DNA of 18,617 nt, taken from contig CALVIA010000014.1 of NCBI GenBank assembly GCA_944329255.1, positions 1-18,617 of the forward strand. Direction: 5' to 3'. This DNA is from an uncultured Bacilli bacterium (GTDB lineage: Bacteria > Bacillota_I > Bacilli_A > RF39 > UBA660). This document shows positions 1-6,164 of the stretch, piece by piece. Made by a program: the position numbers and the translations under genes. Position 1 is the first letter of the stretch. Every line of letters starts with the position of its first letter. The notes under the pieces were generated by a model. That model was not told the DNA's origin and did not search any database. It saw only the letters and a program-made list of their open reading frames with translations.

Positions 1-2
1 GT

Positions 3-242
3 GTTCCTTTTGTTCACTCTCACAAACAAAATGAAGAAATTTATTACATTATATCCGGATCTGGTAAGGCAGTAATCGACAATGAAGAAGTAACTTTAAC
101 AACTGGAGATTGGATAAGAATTTCTCCTAAAGGAGAACGCCAATTTTTTGCTTCTAATGATGAATCTATCTCTTACATATGCATCCAAGTAAAAGAAAAT
201 TCACTTGAAAATTTCACTGCAACTGATGCGATTATAAAGTAA
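3..242 (+). CDS. Cupin domain protein, C-terminal fragment (5' end outside window)
   Basis: An open frame enters from the left edge and ends at TAA, giving 79 residues. It begins VPFVHSHKQNEEIYYIISGSG, which matches the first cupin motif (His-x-His, then Glu, then Gly after a beta strand). The second half has GDWIRISPKGERQFF, like the second cupin motif, although its usual metal-binding His is not obvious. Cupin_2 proteins are small beta-barrels that often bind a metal and act as isomerases, dioxygenases or sugar-binding regulators; the substrate cannot be told here. It is the only plus-strand gene in the window and converges on the metal-efflux operon. A short terminator-like hairpin follows the stop codon. 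The start lies outside the window, so total length is unknown. Confidence 0.8.
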   Translation, partial: VPFVHSHKQNEEIYYIISGSGKAVIDNEEVTLTTGDWIRISPKGERQFFASNDESISYICIQVKENSLENFTATDAIIK

Positions 243-244
243 TT

Positions 245-271
245 AAAACTAAAATTATTTTTAGTTTTTTT
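245..271 (+). terminator. Rho-independent terminator after the cupin gene
   Basis: A perfect 10-bp stem (AAAACTAAAA at 245-254 with TTTTAGTTTT at 259-268) has a 4-nt loop and runs into further T residues. It starts 2 bases after the stop codon. The stem is AT-rich and therefore weak. Confidence 0.55.
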
Positions 272-298
272 ATTTACCCTTTTTTTATCAATTTAAAA

Positions 299-339
299 CA
301 AAAAAACAGATAATTTGAATATTATATAAATTATCTGTT
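299..339 (-). terminator. Terminator of the metal-efflux operon
   Basis: A perfect 12-bp stem (305-316 with 328-339) has an 11-nt loop. On the minus strand it is followed by a run of U (299-306, partly within the stem base). It overlaps the last two codons and stop of the P-type ATPase gene, so the stop codon sits in the hairpin. Confidence 0.75.
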
Positions 340-2199
340 ATTATAATTATTTTTAATTCTTAAAACTCTTAAAGCATTTACAATGGCTAGCACAGAAACA
401 CCAACATCAGCAAATACTGCTTCCCACATAGTTGATACTCCGAATGCACTTAAAATTAAAACTCCAATTTTTACTGCAATAGCAAATACTATATTTTGTT
501 TTACAATTCTCATTGTTTTTTTAGAAATCTGAACAGAATTTGCAATTTTAGATGGCTCATCTGTCATAATAACCACATCAGCTGCTTCAATAGCTGCATC
601 ACTTCCAAGGCCACCCATTGCTACTCCTATATCAGATAGTGCTAGAACTGGAGCATCATTGATTCCATCTCCAACAAAGATAAGTTTTCCTCCAGATGAT
701 TTTTGAGTCATTAATTTTTCTACCCAAGAAACTTTATCTTGTGGTAATAATTCTGCATGATACTCGTCTAAATTAAGTTCATTAGCTACAGACTCACTAA
801 TATTATCACGATCTCCTGTTAACATAACAACTTTTCTAACATTATTGTTTTTAAATAACTTTACTGCTTTATAAGAATCTTCTTTAATTTTATCAGCAAT
901 TAATATTGTTCCTGCAAATTCATCATTTATTGCAACATATACTATTGTTCCTGTTTCTTCACTCTTTTGAAATTTAATATTATATTCTTTCATTATTTTT
1001 TCGTTTCCAACTAAAACCATCTTTCCATCTACTTTTGCTAAAACACCTTTACCTGAAATTTCTTGTGTTTCAGTAACAAGTTTTTCATTAATTTCTTTAT
1101 TGTATGCTTGTTTCAATGAAATAGAGATTGGATGATTAGAAAAACCTTCTGCATAAGCTGCATATCTTAATAACTCATCATCAGAGTATCCAATAGCGTC
1201 AATTTTTTGAACCTTAAATACTCCCTCTGTTAATGTTCCTGTCTTATCACATACTACAATTTCAGCACTTGCAAGAGCTTCTAGGTAGTTACTTCCCTTT
1301 ATTAAAACCCCTATTTTAGAAGCTGCTCCTATTCCACCAAAGAATGATAAAGGAATAGAAATAACCAAAGCACATGGACAAGAAACAACTAAAAATGACA
1401 ATGCTCGATATAACCAATCACTAAATAAGGCTTCTTTAATAACAAGAGGAGGAATTACTGCTAATGCAACTGATACTATAACTACAATTGGAGTATAGTA
1501 TTTTGCAAATTTACTAATAAAGTTTTCAGACTTCGATTTTCTACTACTAGCATTTTCTACTAAATCTAATATCTTACTAACAGTTGATTCTTCAAATTCT
1601 TTACTTACTTTAATTTTTAAAATTCTATCATTGTTTATACAACCACTTAATACTTCATCATTTACAGTTACTTTTCTTGGTACTGATTCTCCTGTTAATG
1701 CTTGTGTATTAAGCATTGATTCGCCATCTACTACAATTCCATCTAAAGGAATTTTTTCTCCCGGTTTTACTAATATAATTTCTCCAATATTTACTTCATC
1801 TGGATCTACTCGTTCAATTTCATCCTCTCGATATACGTTAGCATAGTCTGGCCTTATATCCATAAGACTTGCAACAGACTTCCTTGACCTATCTACTGCA
1901 TAGCTTTGAAATAATTCTCCTATTTGATAGAAAAGCATTACTGCAACCGCTTCTGGGAATTCTCCAATGCAAAATGCTCCAATTGTTGCAACAGTCATTA
2001 AAAAGTTTTCATCAAAAACTTTACCTTTAAAAATATTTCTTACTGCCTTCAATACAATGTCATAACCCACAATTATATAAGCAATTACATACAAAATATT
2101 ACTATATAATTCGGTATCAAATTTAAGCAATAAGGAAATAACAACCAATAAAAGAGAAATAATTATCATAATTAATTGCTTACTCATTTTTCGGCTCAT
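331..2199 (-). CDS. cadA: Zn2+/Cd2+/Pb2+-exporting P-type ATPase (P1B-2 type, without its own HMA domain)
   Basis: This 622-residue protein pumps soft divalent metals out across the cell membrane using ATP. Visible motifs are TGES near 169-172 (actuator), Cys-Pro-Cys at 274-276 in a membrane helix (metal path), DKTGT with the phosphorylated Asp at 318, Asn-His-Pro near 355-357 (the HP dipeptide of P1B pumps), MLTGD near 459-463 and GDGIND at 510-515. Lys577 and Asp598 in the last two helices are 21 residues apart, like the Lys/Asp pair of ZntA, which points to Zn/Cd/Pb rather than Cu. The usual N-terminal metal-binding domain is absent and is supplied as a separate protein by the gene just upstream. 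The ribosome-binding site GAGGAGG lies in the last codons of that gene, which suggests coupled translation. The stop lies in the operon terminator. Confidence 0.95.
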   Translation of the reverse strand: MSRKMSKQLIMIIISLLLVVISLLLKFDTELYSNILYVIAYIIVGYDIVLKAVRNIFKGKVFDENFLMTVATIGAFCIGEFPEAVAVMLFYQIGELFQSYAVDRSRKSVASLMDIRPDYANVYREDEIERVDPDEVNIGEIILVKPGEKIPLDGIVVDGESMLNTQALTGESVPRKVTVNDEVLSGCINNDRILKIKVSKEFEESTVSKILDLVENASSRKSKSENFISKFAKYYTPIVVIVSVALAVIPPLVIKEALFSDWLYRALSFLVVSCPCALVISIPLSFFGGIGAASKIGVLIKGSNYLEALASAEIVVCDKTGTLTEGVFKVQKIDAIGYSDDELLRYAAYAEGFSNHPISISLKQAYNKEINEKLVTETQEISGKGVLAKVDGKMVLVGNEKIMKEYNIKFQKSEETGTIVYVAINDEFAGTILIADKIKEDSYKAVKLFKNNNVRKVVMLTGDRDNISESVANELNLDEYHAELLPQDKVSWVEKLMTQKSSGGKLIFVGDGINDAPVLALSDIGVAMGGLGSDAAIEAADVVIMTDEPSKIANSVQISKKTMRIVKQNIVFAIAVKIGVLILSAFGVSTMWEAVFADVGVSVLAIVNALRVLRIKNNYNNR

Positions 2200-2204
2200 G
2201 ATAA

Positions 2205-2429
2205 CTATACCTCCTCAATGGTTACATCTGGTTCTTCTTTTTTTATGATTTTTCTAATTTTCTCTAATGCTTGTTCCTTATTTTCTTCAGTACATTCAAA
2301 GTTTAATTTTTGTGTCATAAAACTGATACTAACATTCTCAATAATATCAATTTTTCGTAATGCTCCTTCTAATTCATTTGCACAATTTGCACAATCTAAG
2401 TTTTTAATTTTAAATTTGTATTTGTTCAT
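2205..2429 (-). CDS. Stand-alone heavy-metal-associated (HMA) domain protein, metallochaperone-like
   Basis: This 74-residue soluble protein consists of one ferredoxin-like HMA domain. The metal-binding loop reads NLDCANCAN, with Cys13 and Cys16 as ligands. A LDCANCA loop is typical of the N-terminal domains of Zn/Cd/Pb pumps, whereas copper domains usually read GMTCxxC. It lies between the repressor and a pump that lacks this domain, with gaps of 24 and 5 bases. The simplest reading is a split-off N-terminal domain that delivers metal to the pump or senses it. Its last codons (Glu-Glu-Val-stop) carry the Shine-Dalgarno sequence of the pump. The function is inferred from family and context. 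Confidence 0.9.
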   Translation of the reverse strand: MNKYKFKIKNLDCANCANELEGALRKIDIIENVSISFMTQKLNFECTEENKEQALEKIRKIIKKEEPDVTIEEV

Positions 2430-2453
2430 TTTAATCCTTCTTTCTTTATATTT

Positions 2454-2816
2454 TTAACCTTTATGGTTAATGTGCACTAAACCAATTTCAAACAATTTAA
2501 CAATATGTTCATCATCCAAAGTATAATATACTTCTTTTCCACTTTTTCTGCACTTAACAACTCCACTTCTTCTAAGAACTGCAAGTTGGTGTGAGATAGA
2601 TGATTTAGTCATATTTAGTACATTTGCTAAATCACAAACGCACATTTCGCTTTGATCTAATGCAAATAAAATTCTACATCTTGTTGTATCTCCTATCAGT
2701 TTGAATAAATCTGCTAAATGGTTAAATGTGTCTTCATTTGGCATTTTTTGTAATACCTCATCTACAGCTTCTTGATGAATAACATTACAATCACAAGAAA
2801 ATTCATTTCTAGACAT
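2454..2816 (-). CDS. cadC: ArsR/SmtB-family metal-sensing repressor, CadC-like
   Basis: This 120-residue winged-helix repressor should release DNA when it binds Cd, Pb or Zn. It has both metal sites of CadC. The thiolate site is seen as Cys8/Cys10 near the N-terminus with Cys59 and Cys61 in EMCVCDL. The alpha-5 site is seen as Asp102-x-His104, then His115 and His118, with the spacing of SmtB/CadC (Asp, His, His, Glu/His). The recognition helix is MTKSSISHQLAVLRRSG. The start is fixed by GGAGGGA eight bases upstream of ATG. It is the first gene of the efflux operon, and a palindromic operator lies in its promoter. The N-terminal pair is C-x-C rather than the C-x3-C of staphylococcal CadC. Confidence 0.93.
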   Translation of the reverse strand: MSRNEFSCDCNVIHQEAVDEVLQKMPNEDTFNHLADLFKLIGDTTRCRILFALDQSEMCVCDLANVLNMTKSSISHQLAVLRRSGVVKCRKSGKEVYYTLDDEHIVKLFEIGLVHINHKG

Positions 2817-2865
2817 AAATTCCCTCCAATAATATTATATGTTTTTAGTTGAAAGTTTGCTCAAC

Positions 2866-2902
2866 TGATTATATTATATATGAATAATTATTCAACTGTC
2901 AA
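2866..2902 (-). promoter_or_regulatory. Promoter and ArsR-type operator of the metal-efflux operon
   Basis: On the minus strand TTGACA (2902-2897) and TATAAT (2878-2873) are both perfect consensus hexamers, 18 bases apart. The spacer holds the perfect 14-bp palindrome TGAATAATTATTCA (2881-2894). This fits the SmtB/CadC operator pattern of TGAA and TTCA half sites, and a bound repressor would block RNA polymerase. Transcription should start near 2866. A second imperfect inverted repeat (AGTTGA at 2847-2852, TCAACT at 2861-2866) lies at the start site and could be a second operator. Confidence 0.85.
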
Positions 2903-3240
2903 TAGTTTATAAAATTTTTTTAAATAATTTTAAATGCGTTGATTTTTTTTGATATGTTTCCTAATAAAATGAAATTAGAAAAAGTAAAGAAGAAAATAAT
3001 GTATTTCCAATTAGTTAGCGTAAATTTAAAATGCAAAGTTTTTGCTAGTGAAACTAAAAAAATTAATATTCAAATGATTATTTAAGATTCGCACCTTAAC
3101 ACTTTTTTTAAAGTGCAGCTACTTTTAAGATGGTGTTTTATCCCTTATTTTACCGATAATTAAGTAATTCTTATTGGTGCCGTAAAAAGTGCCGTAACAA
3201 ATATTATGCCAAATAATGTTGTATCACTTTATATCACTTT
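2903..3240. other. Non-coding stretch between metal operon and tRNA-Arg, with paired direct repeats
   Basis: I find no credible gene here. The part next to the tRNA holds two tandem pairs of short direct repeats: GTGCCGTAA at 3177-3185 and 3189-3197, and TATCACTTT at 3222-3230 and 3232-3240. A small palindrome (CACTTT/AAAGTG, 3100-3115) lies further left. The position, just past the 3' end of a tRNA gene and beside a transferable-looking metal operon, suggests the scar of an integrated element, but no integrase gene is seen. Confidence 0.4.
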
Positions 3241-3285
3241 TTAAAAAATAAAAAATGCCTTGAAACCCTTATAATTTCAAGACAT
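3241..3285 (-). terminator. Terminator after tRNA-Arg
   Basis: An 11-bp stem with one mismatch (3255-3265 with 3275-3285) is followed on the minus strand by a T-rich tract at 3241-3254. It starts 12 bases after the tRNA 3' end. Confidence 0.75.
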
Positions 3286-3296
3286 ATAATTTCATC

Positions 3297-3373
<77 letters not shown>

Positions 3374-3381
3374 ACAAATAA

Positions 3382-3410
3382 ATTATAACATATTAATTAT
3401 ACGCAATCAA
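3382..3410 (-). promoter_or_regulatory. Promoter of tRNA-Arg
   Basis: On the minus strand TTGATT (3410-3405) and TATAAT (3387-3382) are 17 bases apart. The -10 box ends 8 bases before the mature tRNA 5' end, so the precursor leader should be very short. Confidence 0.8.
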
Positions 3411-3450
3411 ATATAAAAAAACTAAATTTAATTAATTTTAAATTTAGTTT
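3411..3450 (-). terminator. Terminator of the flippase operon
   Basis: A perfect 13-bp AT-rich stem (3419-3431 with 3438-3450) is followed by a T-rich tract on the minus strand. It includes the last codons and stop of the flippase gene. Confidence 0.65.
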
Positions 3451-5062
3451 TTATTTTATTTATAATGTTATTTCCAAAAATATTATAAACCAATTTTGTT
3501 TTCATAGAAACAATTATATAAACTAATCCTCCTAGTATTGCATAGACAAATGAATAAATCAAACACATTACTCTACTTGTAGATATTGGAATAAATTTTT
3601 TCATTATTAATACAACAAATATCATTACAGATAATGGTATCAAATTTTTTATAAAAGTTATAAATGTATCTTTATATTTTATATTTAACTTTTTCTTTAA
3701 AAATATCAAATTAAATATAATAACAACTACATTAGATAATAAGGTACTTGTTATAACTCCATAAGATGGATGAAGTCCAATATAATTAAATAATTTCATA
3801 AAAGGAATATTGATTATTATTTTTACAATTAATCCTGATGTAAGTGTATTTATAACCATTTTTGAATGACCTAATGAATGCATAGTAGAAACTGTAATAT
3901 TAAAAATACTCATTGTAAATGCTGTAAATATTGAATAACTAAATACAAGCGGTCCTATAGAGGAATTTGGTCCAAAAAATATAGTCCAAACATAATTTGA
4001 TATTAAGGATAGACCTACAGTCATAGGTAATATTACAAAAATCAAAGATTGTAATGCCTCATTTATTTTATTTTTTACATCTTTATAATCTTTAACTATA
4101 TAACTGCTTGCAATATTAGGAACTAAACTTACAATCATACCTGATGAAACAGCCATAACAATCATATTTAATTTAGATCCCCATGTAGTTAAAACACTAA
4201 TTACACTTTCGGATTCTGATATATCATATCCTAAAGAAACCATTGTTCTATTAATTGTAGATAAATCAACAAAACTATATGCAGAAGATACTATATCTAA
4301 TAATATAAAAGGAATGGCATATGCTAATAATCTAAAAGCAATATCTTTACTTGTAACTTTTTTCTCATCTTCTGTTATTTCATAACTTAAATTAAATGCT
4401 TCCTTGTTTTTTATCACTTTTATTTTTAAATATATATACGATACAAATGCAGATATTACAGCAGAAAATACTGCTATTCCAATAGCAATTCTAAGTTCTA
4501 AATCAAAAACTCTAAGGCATAAAAATGTACCAATAACAATTATAAGAACTCTTACAAATTGCTCTATAACTTGACTAATTGAAGACGGAGTAATAAATTT
4601 ATGTCCTTGCAAATATCCTCTTGTCACACTTAATATTGGAACAATTAATAATGCAAAAGAAATAACTCTAATAACAAATGCAACATCTTCTTTTGTATTA
4701 CCACCTTTAATATCACCAATAAAAACATCAGCAACAAATGGTGCAAAAAACATAAGTACTACAAAACCAAATACTCCTAATCCACACATTAAATATTTTG
4801 ATATTATATATGATTTTTCTTTTAAATAATATTGCTTTAATGCACTATATTCACTAGTAATTTTACTTATTGCAAAAGGAATACCTGCTGTTGATAAATT
4901 AAGAAAAAGCCCGTAAATTGAATATGCATAACCGTATAAAGCACCTCCCTTTTCTCCAATTAAAGAATAAAAAGGAATAACATAAATTACACCAAGAATT
5001 TTACTTATTACTATACACAAAGTTGCAATAACTGCACCTTGTATAAATGAATTTTTTTTCAT
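3428..5062 (-). CDS. Polysaccharide/lipid II flippase of the MVF (MurJ/SpoVB/YtgP) family
   Basis: This protein of about 544 residues is hydrophobic throughout, with roughly 14 membrane segments. It begins NSFIQGAVIATLCIVISKILGVIY and continues YGYAYSIYGLFLNLSTAGIPFAISKITSEY. That opening is typical of the SpoVB/YtgP branch of the MOP exporter superfamily, whose members move lipid-linked cell-wall precursors across the membrane. YtgP is a lipid II flippase in Bacillus and SpoVB acts in spore cortex synthesis; the sequence alone does not separate the two. An in-frame GTG lies nine bases upstream of the chosen ATG, but that GTG is part of the AGGTG ribosome-binding site, so ATG at 5062 is preferred. 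The gene directly follows the Cse60-like gene, whose stop codon overlaps the same ribosome-binding site. Confidence 0.9.
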   Translation of the reverse strand: MKKNSFIQGAVIATLCIVISKILGVIYVIPFYSLIGEKGGALYGYAYSIYGLFLNLSTAGIPFAISKITSEYSALKQYYLKEKSYIISKYLMCGLGVFGFVVLMFFAPFVADVFIGDIKGGNTKEDVAFVIRVISFALLIVPILSVTRGYLQGHKFITPSSISQVIEQFVRVLIIVIGTFLCLRVFDLELRIAIGIAVFSAVISAFVSYIYLKIKVIKNKEAFNLSYEITEDEKKVTSKDIAFRLLAYAIPFILLDIVSSAYSFVDLSTINRTMVSLGYDISESESVISVLTTWGSKLNMIVMAVSSGMIVSLVPNIASSYIVKDYKDVKNKINEALQSLIFVILPMTVGLSLISNYVWTIFFGPNSSIGPLVFSYSIFTAFTMSIFNITVSTMHSLGHSKMVINTLTSGLIVKIIINIPFMKLFNYIGLHPSYGVITSTLLSNVVVIIFNLIFLKKKLNIKYKDTFITFIKNLIPLSVMIFVVLIMKKFIPISTSRVMCLIYSFVYAILGGLVYIIVSMKTKLVYNIFGNNIINKIKTKFKIN

Positions 5063-5071
5063 TTTAATCAC

Positions 5072-5236
5072 CTACTTATATACAATCAAAGCTGAAAAAC
5101 AAAAAATCTGATCCTCTCCTGAAACAGCAATTGAAGTACTATACTTTATATCAAAAATCTCTTTATCAATTATAAACTCGTTTATATCATCTTCCAAATC
5201 TTTTTCATGTTCATCATCAAATATTTTTACTTTCAT
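5072..5236 (-). CDS. Small Cse60-like sporulation protein (54 residues)
   Basis: This short frame starts at ATG after AGGTGATATGTA and ends at TAG immediately before the flippase ribosome-binding site. The protein opens MKVKIFDDEHEKDLEDDINEF and ends in a beta-rich half with SGEDQIFCFSALIVYK. The opening closely resembles the small Bacillus protein Cse60, a forespore-expressed protein of unknown function. The charged acidic N-terminal half and hydrophobic strand at the end fit that family, from memory. It is co-directional with a SpoVB/YtgP-type flippase, a lipoprotein and a membrane protein. The whole set may be read together, as no terminator separates them. The name is a family-level call; the function remains unknown. 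Confidence 0.75.
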   Translation of the reverse strand: MKVKIFDDEHEKDLEDDINEFIIDKEIFDIKYSTSIAVSGEDQIFCFSALIVYK

Positions 5237-5272
5237 TACATATCACCTATAAAAATGATATATAATTAAATA

Positions 5273-5752
5273 CTATTTCTTTGTCGAATAAAAAACAAAT
5301 TCTCTATTTCCACTATCATTTTCATAACTAAATAAAACTTTAAACTCACTATCAAACTCTTTTATATCTTTATCAAAAGGGATATATCCAACTAAAATAA
5401 TTCCCTTAACATTATTATTTTCTTTATCTATTTCATTTAAAATTAAATTGTATTTATCATCAAAAATACCAGATGATGGATAAATATCTTCTGTATATTT
5501 ATCATGAATTATAATAGCTTCAATATTTTTTAAATTTTTTTTAGGATTATCAATTATTGCTTTATATTTTACTTCACTATCTGTAATTTTACTTATACTT
5601 ATTTCAATATCAAATGGTAAATTTTCATCAAATTTTGTTTGATTTCTTAAATCTAAAATATAATTTTCATATAATTTCATCTCATCAGATTTTCTTTCAC
5701 AACCACATAAAATAAATATACTTAAAAAAATTAATAAAAATTTTTTATACAT
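5273..5752 (-). CDS. Predicted lipoprotein of unknown function
   Basis: This 159-residue protein has a signal peptide (MYKKFLLIFLSIFILCGC). The short basic start, hydrophobic core and lipobox I-L-C-G-Cys18 predict cleavage and lipid attachment at Cys18. The rest is a polar domain rich in predicted beta strands that should sit on the outer face of the membrane. I recognise no family. AGGTGATTTA precedes the ATG, and the same stretch contains the stop codon of the upstream membrane-protein gene, so translation is probably coupled. It lies in the group ending with the Cse60-like protein and the flippase, which hints at an envelope or spore-envelope role without showing it. Confidence 0.75.
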   Translation of the reverse strand: MYKKFLLIFLSIFILCGCERKSDEMKLYENYILDLRNQTKFDENLPFDIEISISKITDSEVKYKAIIDNPKKNLKNIEAIIIHDKYTEDIYPSSGIFDDKYNLILNEIDKENNNVKGIILVGYIPFDKDIKEFDSEFKVLFSYENDSGNREFVFYSTKK

Positions 5753-5756
5753 TAAA

Positions 5757-6104
5757 TCACCTAAATATTTTTCTATATTTTTTCCCTAAAAAATTATATA
5801 AAATAAATATAAGAACAAACGTTATAATAAAAGTTAAAATAAATTTTAATAAAATATTATCAAAACTAAATAACAGCATCATATCAATTGTTATTATAAA
5901 AGAATTATTTAACGCTATATCTTTTTCTATAATTTTTTTATTATAACTATTAATAACAATTCCATATATTCTACTTAAATAAACCATTTCAATTGGTAAA
6001 ATTTTATTAATTTTTTTTATTTTACTTCTAATAAAAAAATATATCATATAAACACTAAATATTACAATATAAATTAAAATAAACTTTTTTAAAAATATAT
6101 CCAT
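5757..6104 (-). CDS. Small multi-pass membrane protein of unknown function
   Basis: The 115-residue protein has one membrane helix near residues 7-25, then a cytoplasm-like linker (KIKKINKILPIEMVYLSRIYGI), then two helices in the second half. A longer frame begins at 6125, but that ATG lies inside a transcription terminator. GGAGTG six bases before the ATG at 6104 supports the shorter form. The KILPIEMVYLSRIYGI segment looks like a conserved motif of a membrane family common in low-GC gut Firmicutes, from memory and without a name. It is the first gene of the set with the lipoprotein, Cse60-like protein and flippase. Its ribosome-binding site directly abuts the U-tract of the upstream terminator. 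Confidence 0.75.
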   Translation of the reverse strand: MDIFLKKFILIYIVIFSVYMIYFFIRSKIKKINKILPIEMVYLSRIYGIVINSYNKKIIEKDIALNNSFIITIDMMLLFSFDNILLKFILTFIITFVLIFILYNFLGKKYRKIFR

Positions 6105-6114
6105 AAAACACTCC

Positions 6115-6144
6115 AAAAAAAACATTCTTATATAATAAGAATGT
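6115..6144 (-). terminator. Terminator between the GH31 gene and the membrane-protein gene
   Basis: A perfect 10-bp stem (6122-6131 with 6135-6144) has a 3-nt loop and is followed on the minus strand by eight T residues (6122-6115). The T run leads straight into the GGAG ribosome-binding site of the next gene, which is unusual. Confidence 0.85.
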
Positions 6145-6164
6145 ATTATATATATATCAGTATA

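Noticed and set aside
1631..2457. Plus-strand frames opposite the metal operon
   Set aside because: They are shadows of the pump and HMA genes, without ribosome-binding sites or family features.
2954..3083. 43-codon plus-strand frame in the gap left of tRNA-Arg
   Set aside because: It has no ribosome-binding site, no recognisable sequence and a composition like the surrounding spacer.
3105..3238. Possible integrase remnant on the minus strand, reading through the GTGCCGTAA repeats
   Set aside because: A short stop-bounded frame exists, but I cannot match it to an integrase; only the repeats and location were kept as a finding.
5063..5071. GTG start for the flippase at 5071
   Set aside because: The GTG is part of the AGGTG ribosome-binding site for the ATG at 5062.
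6105..6125. Longer start for the small membrane protein at 6125
   Set aside because: That ATG lies in the terminator hairpin; the ATG at 6104 follows GGAGTG.
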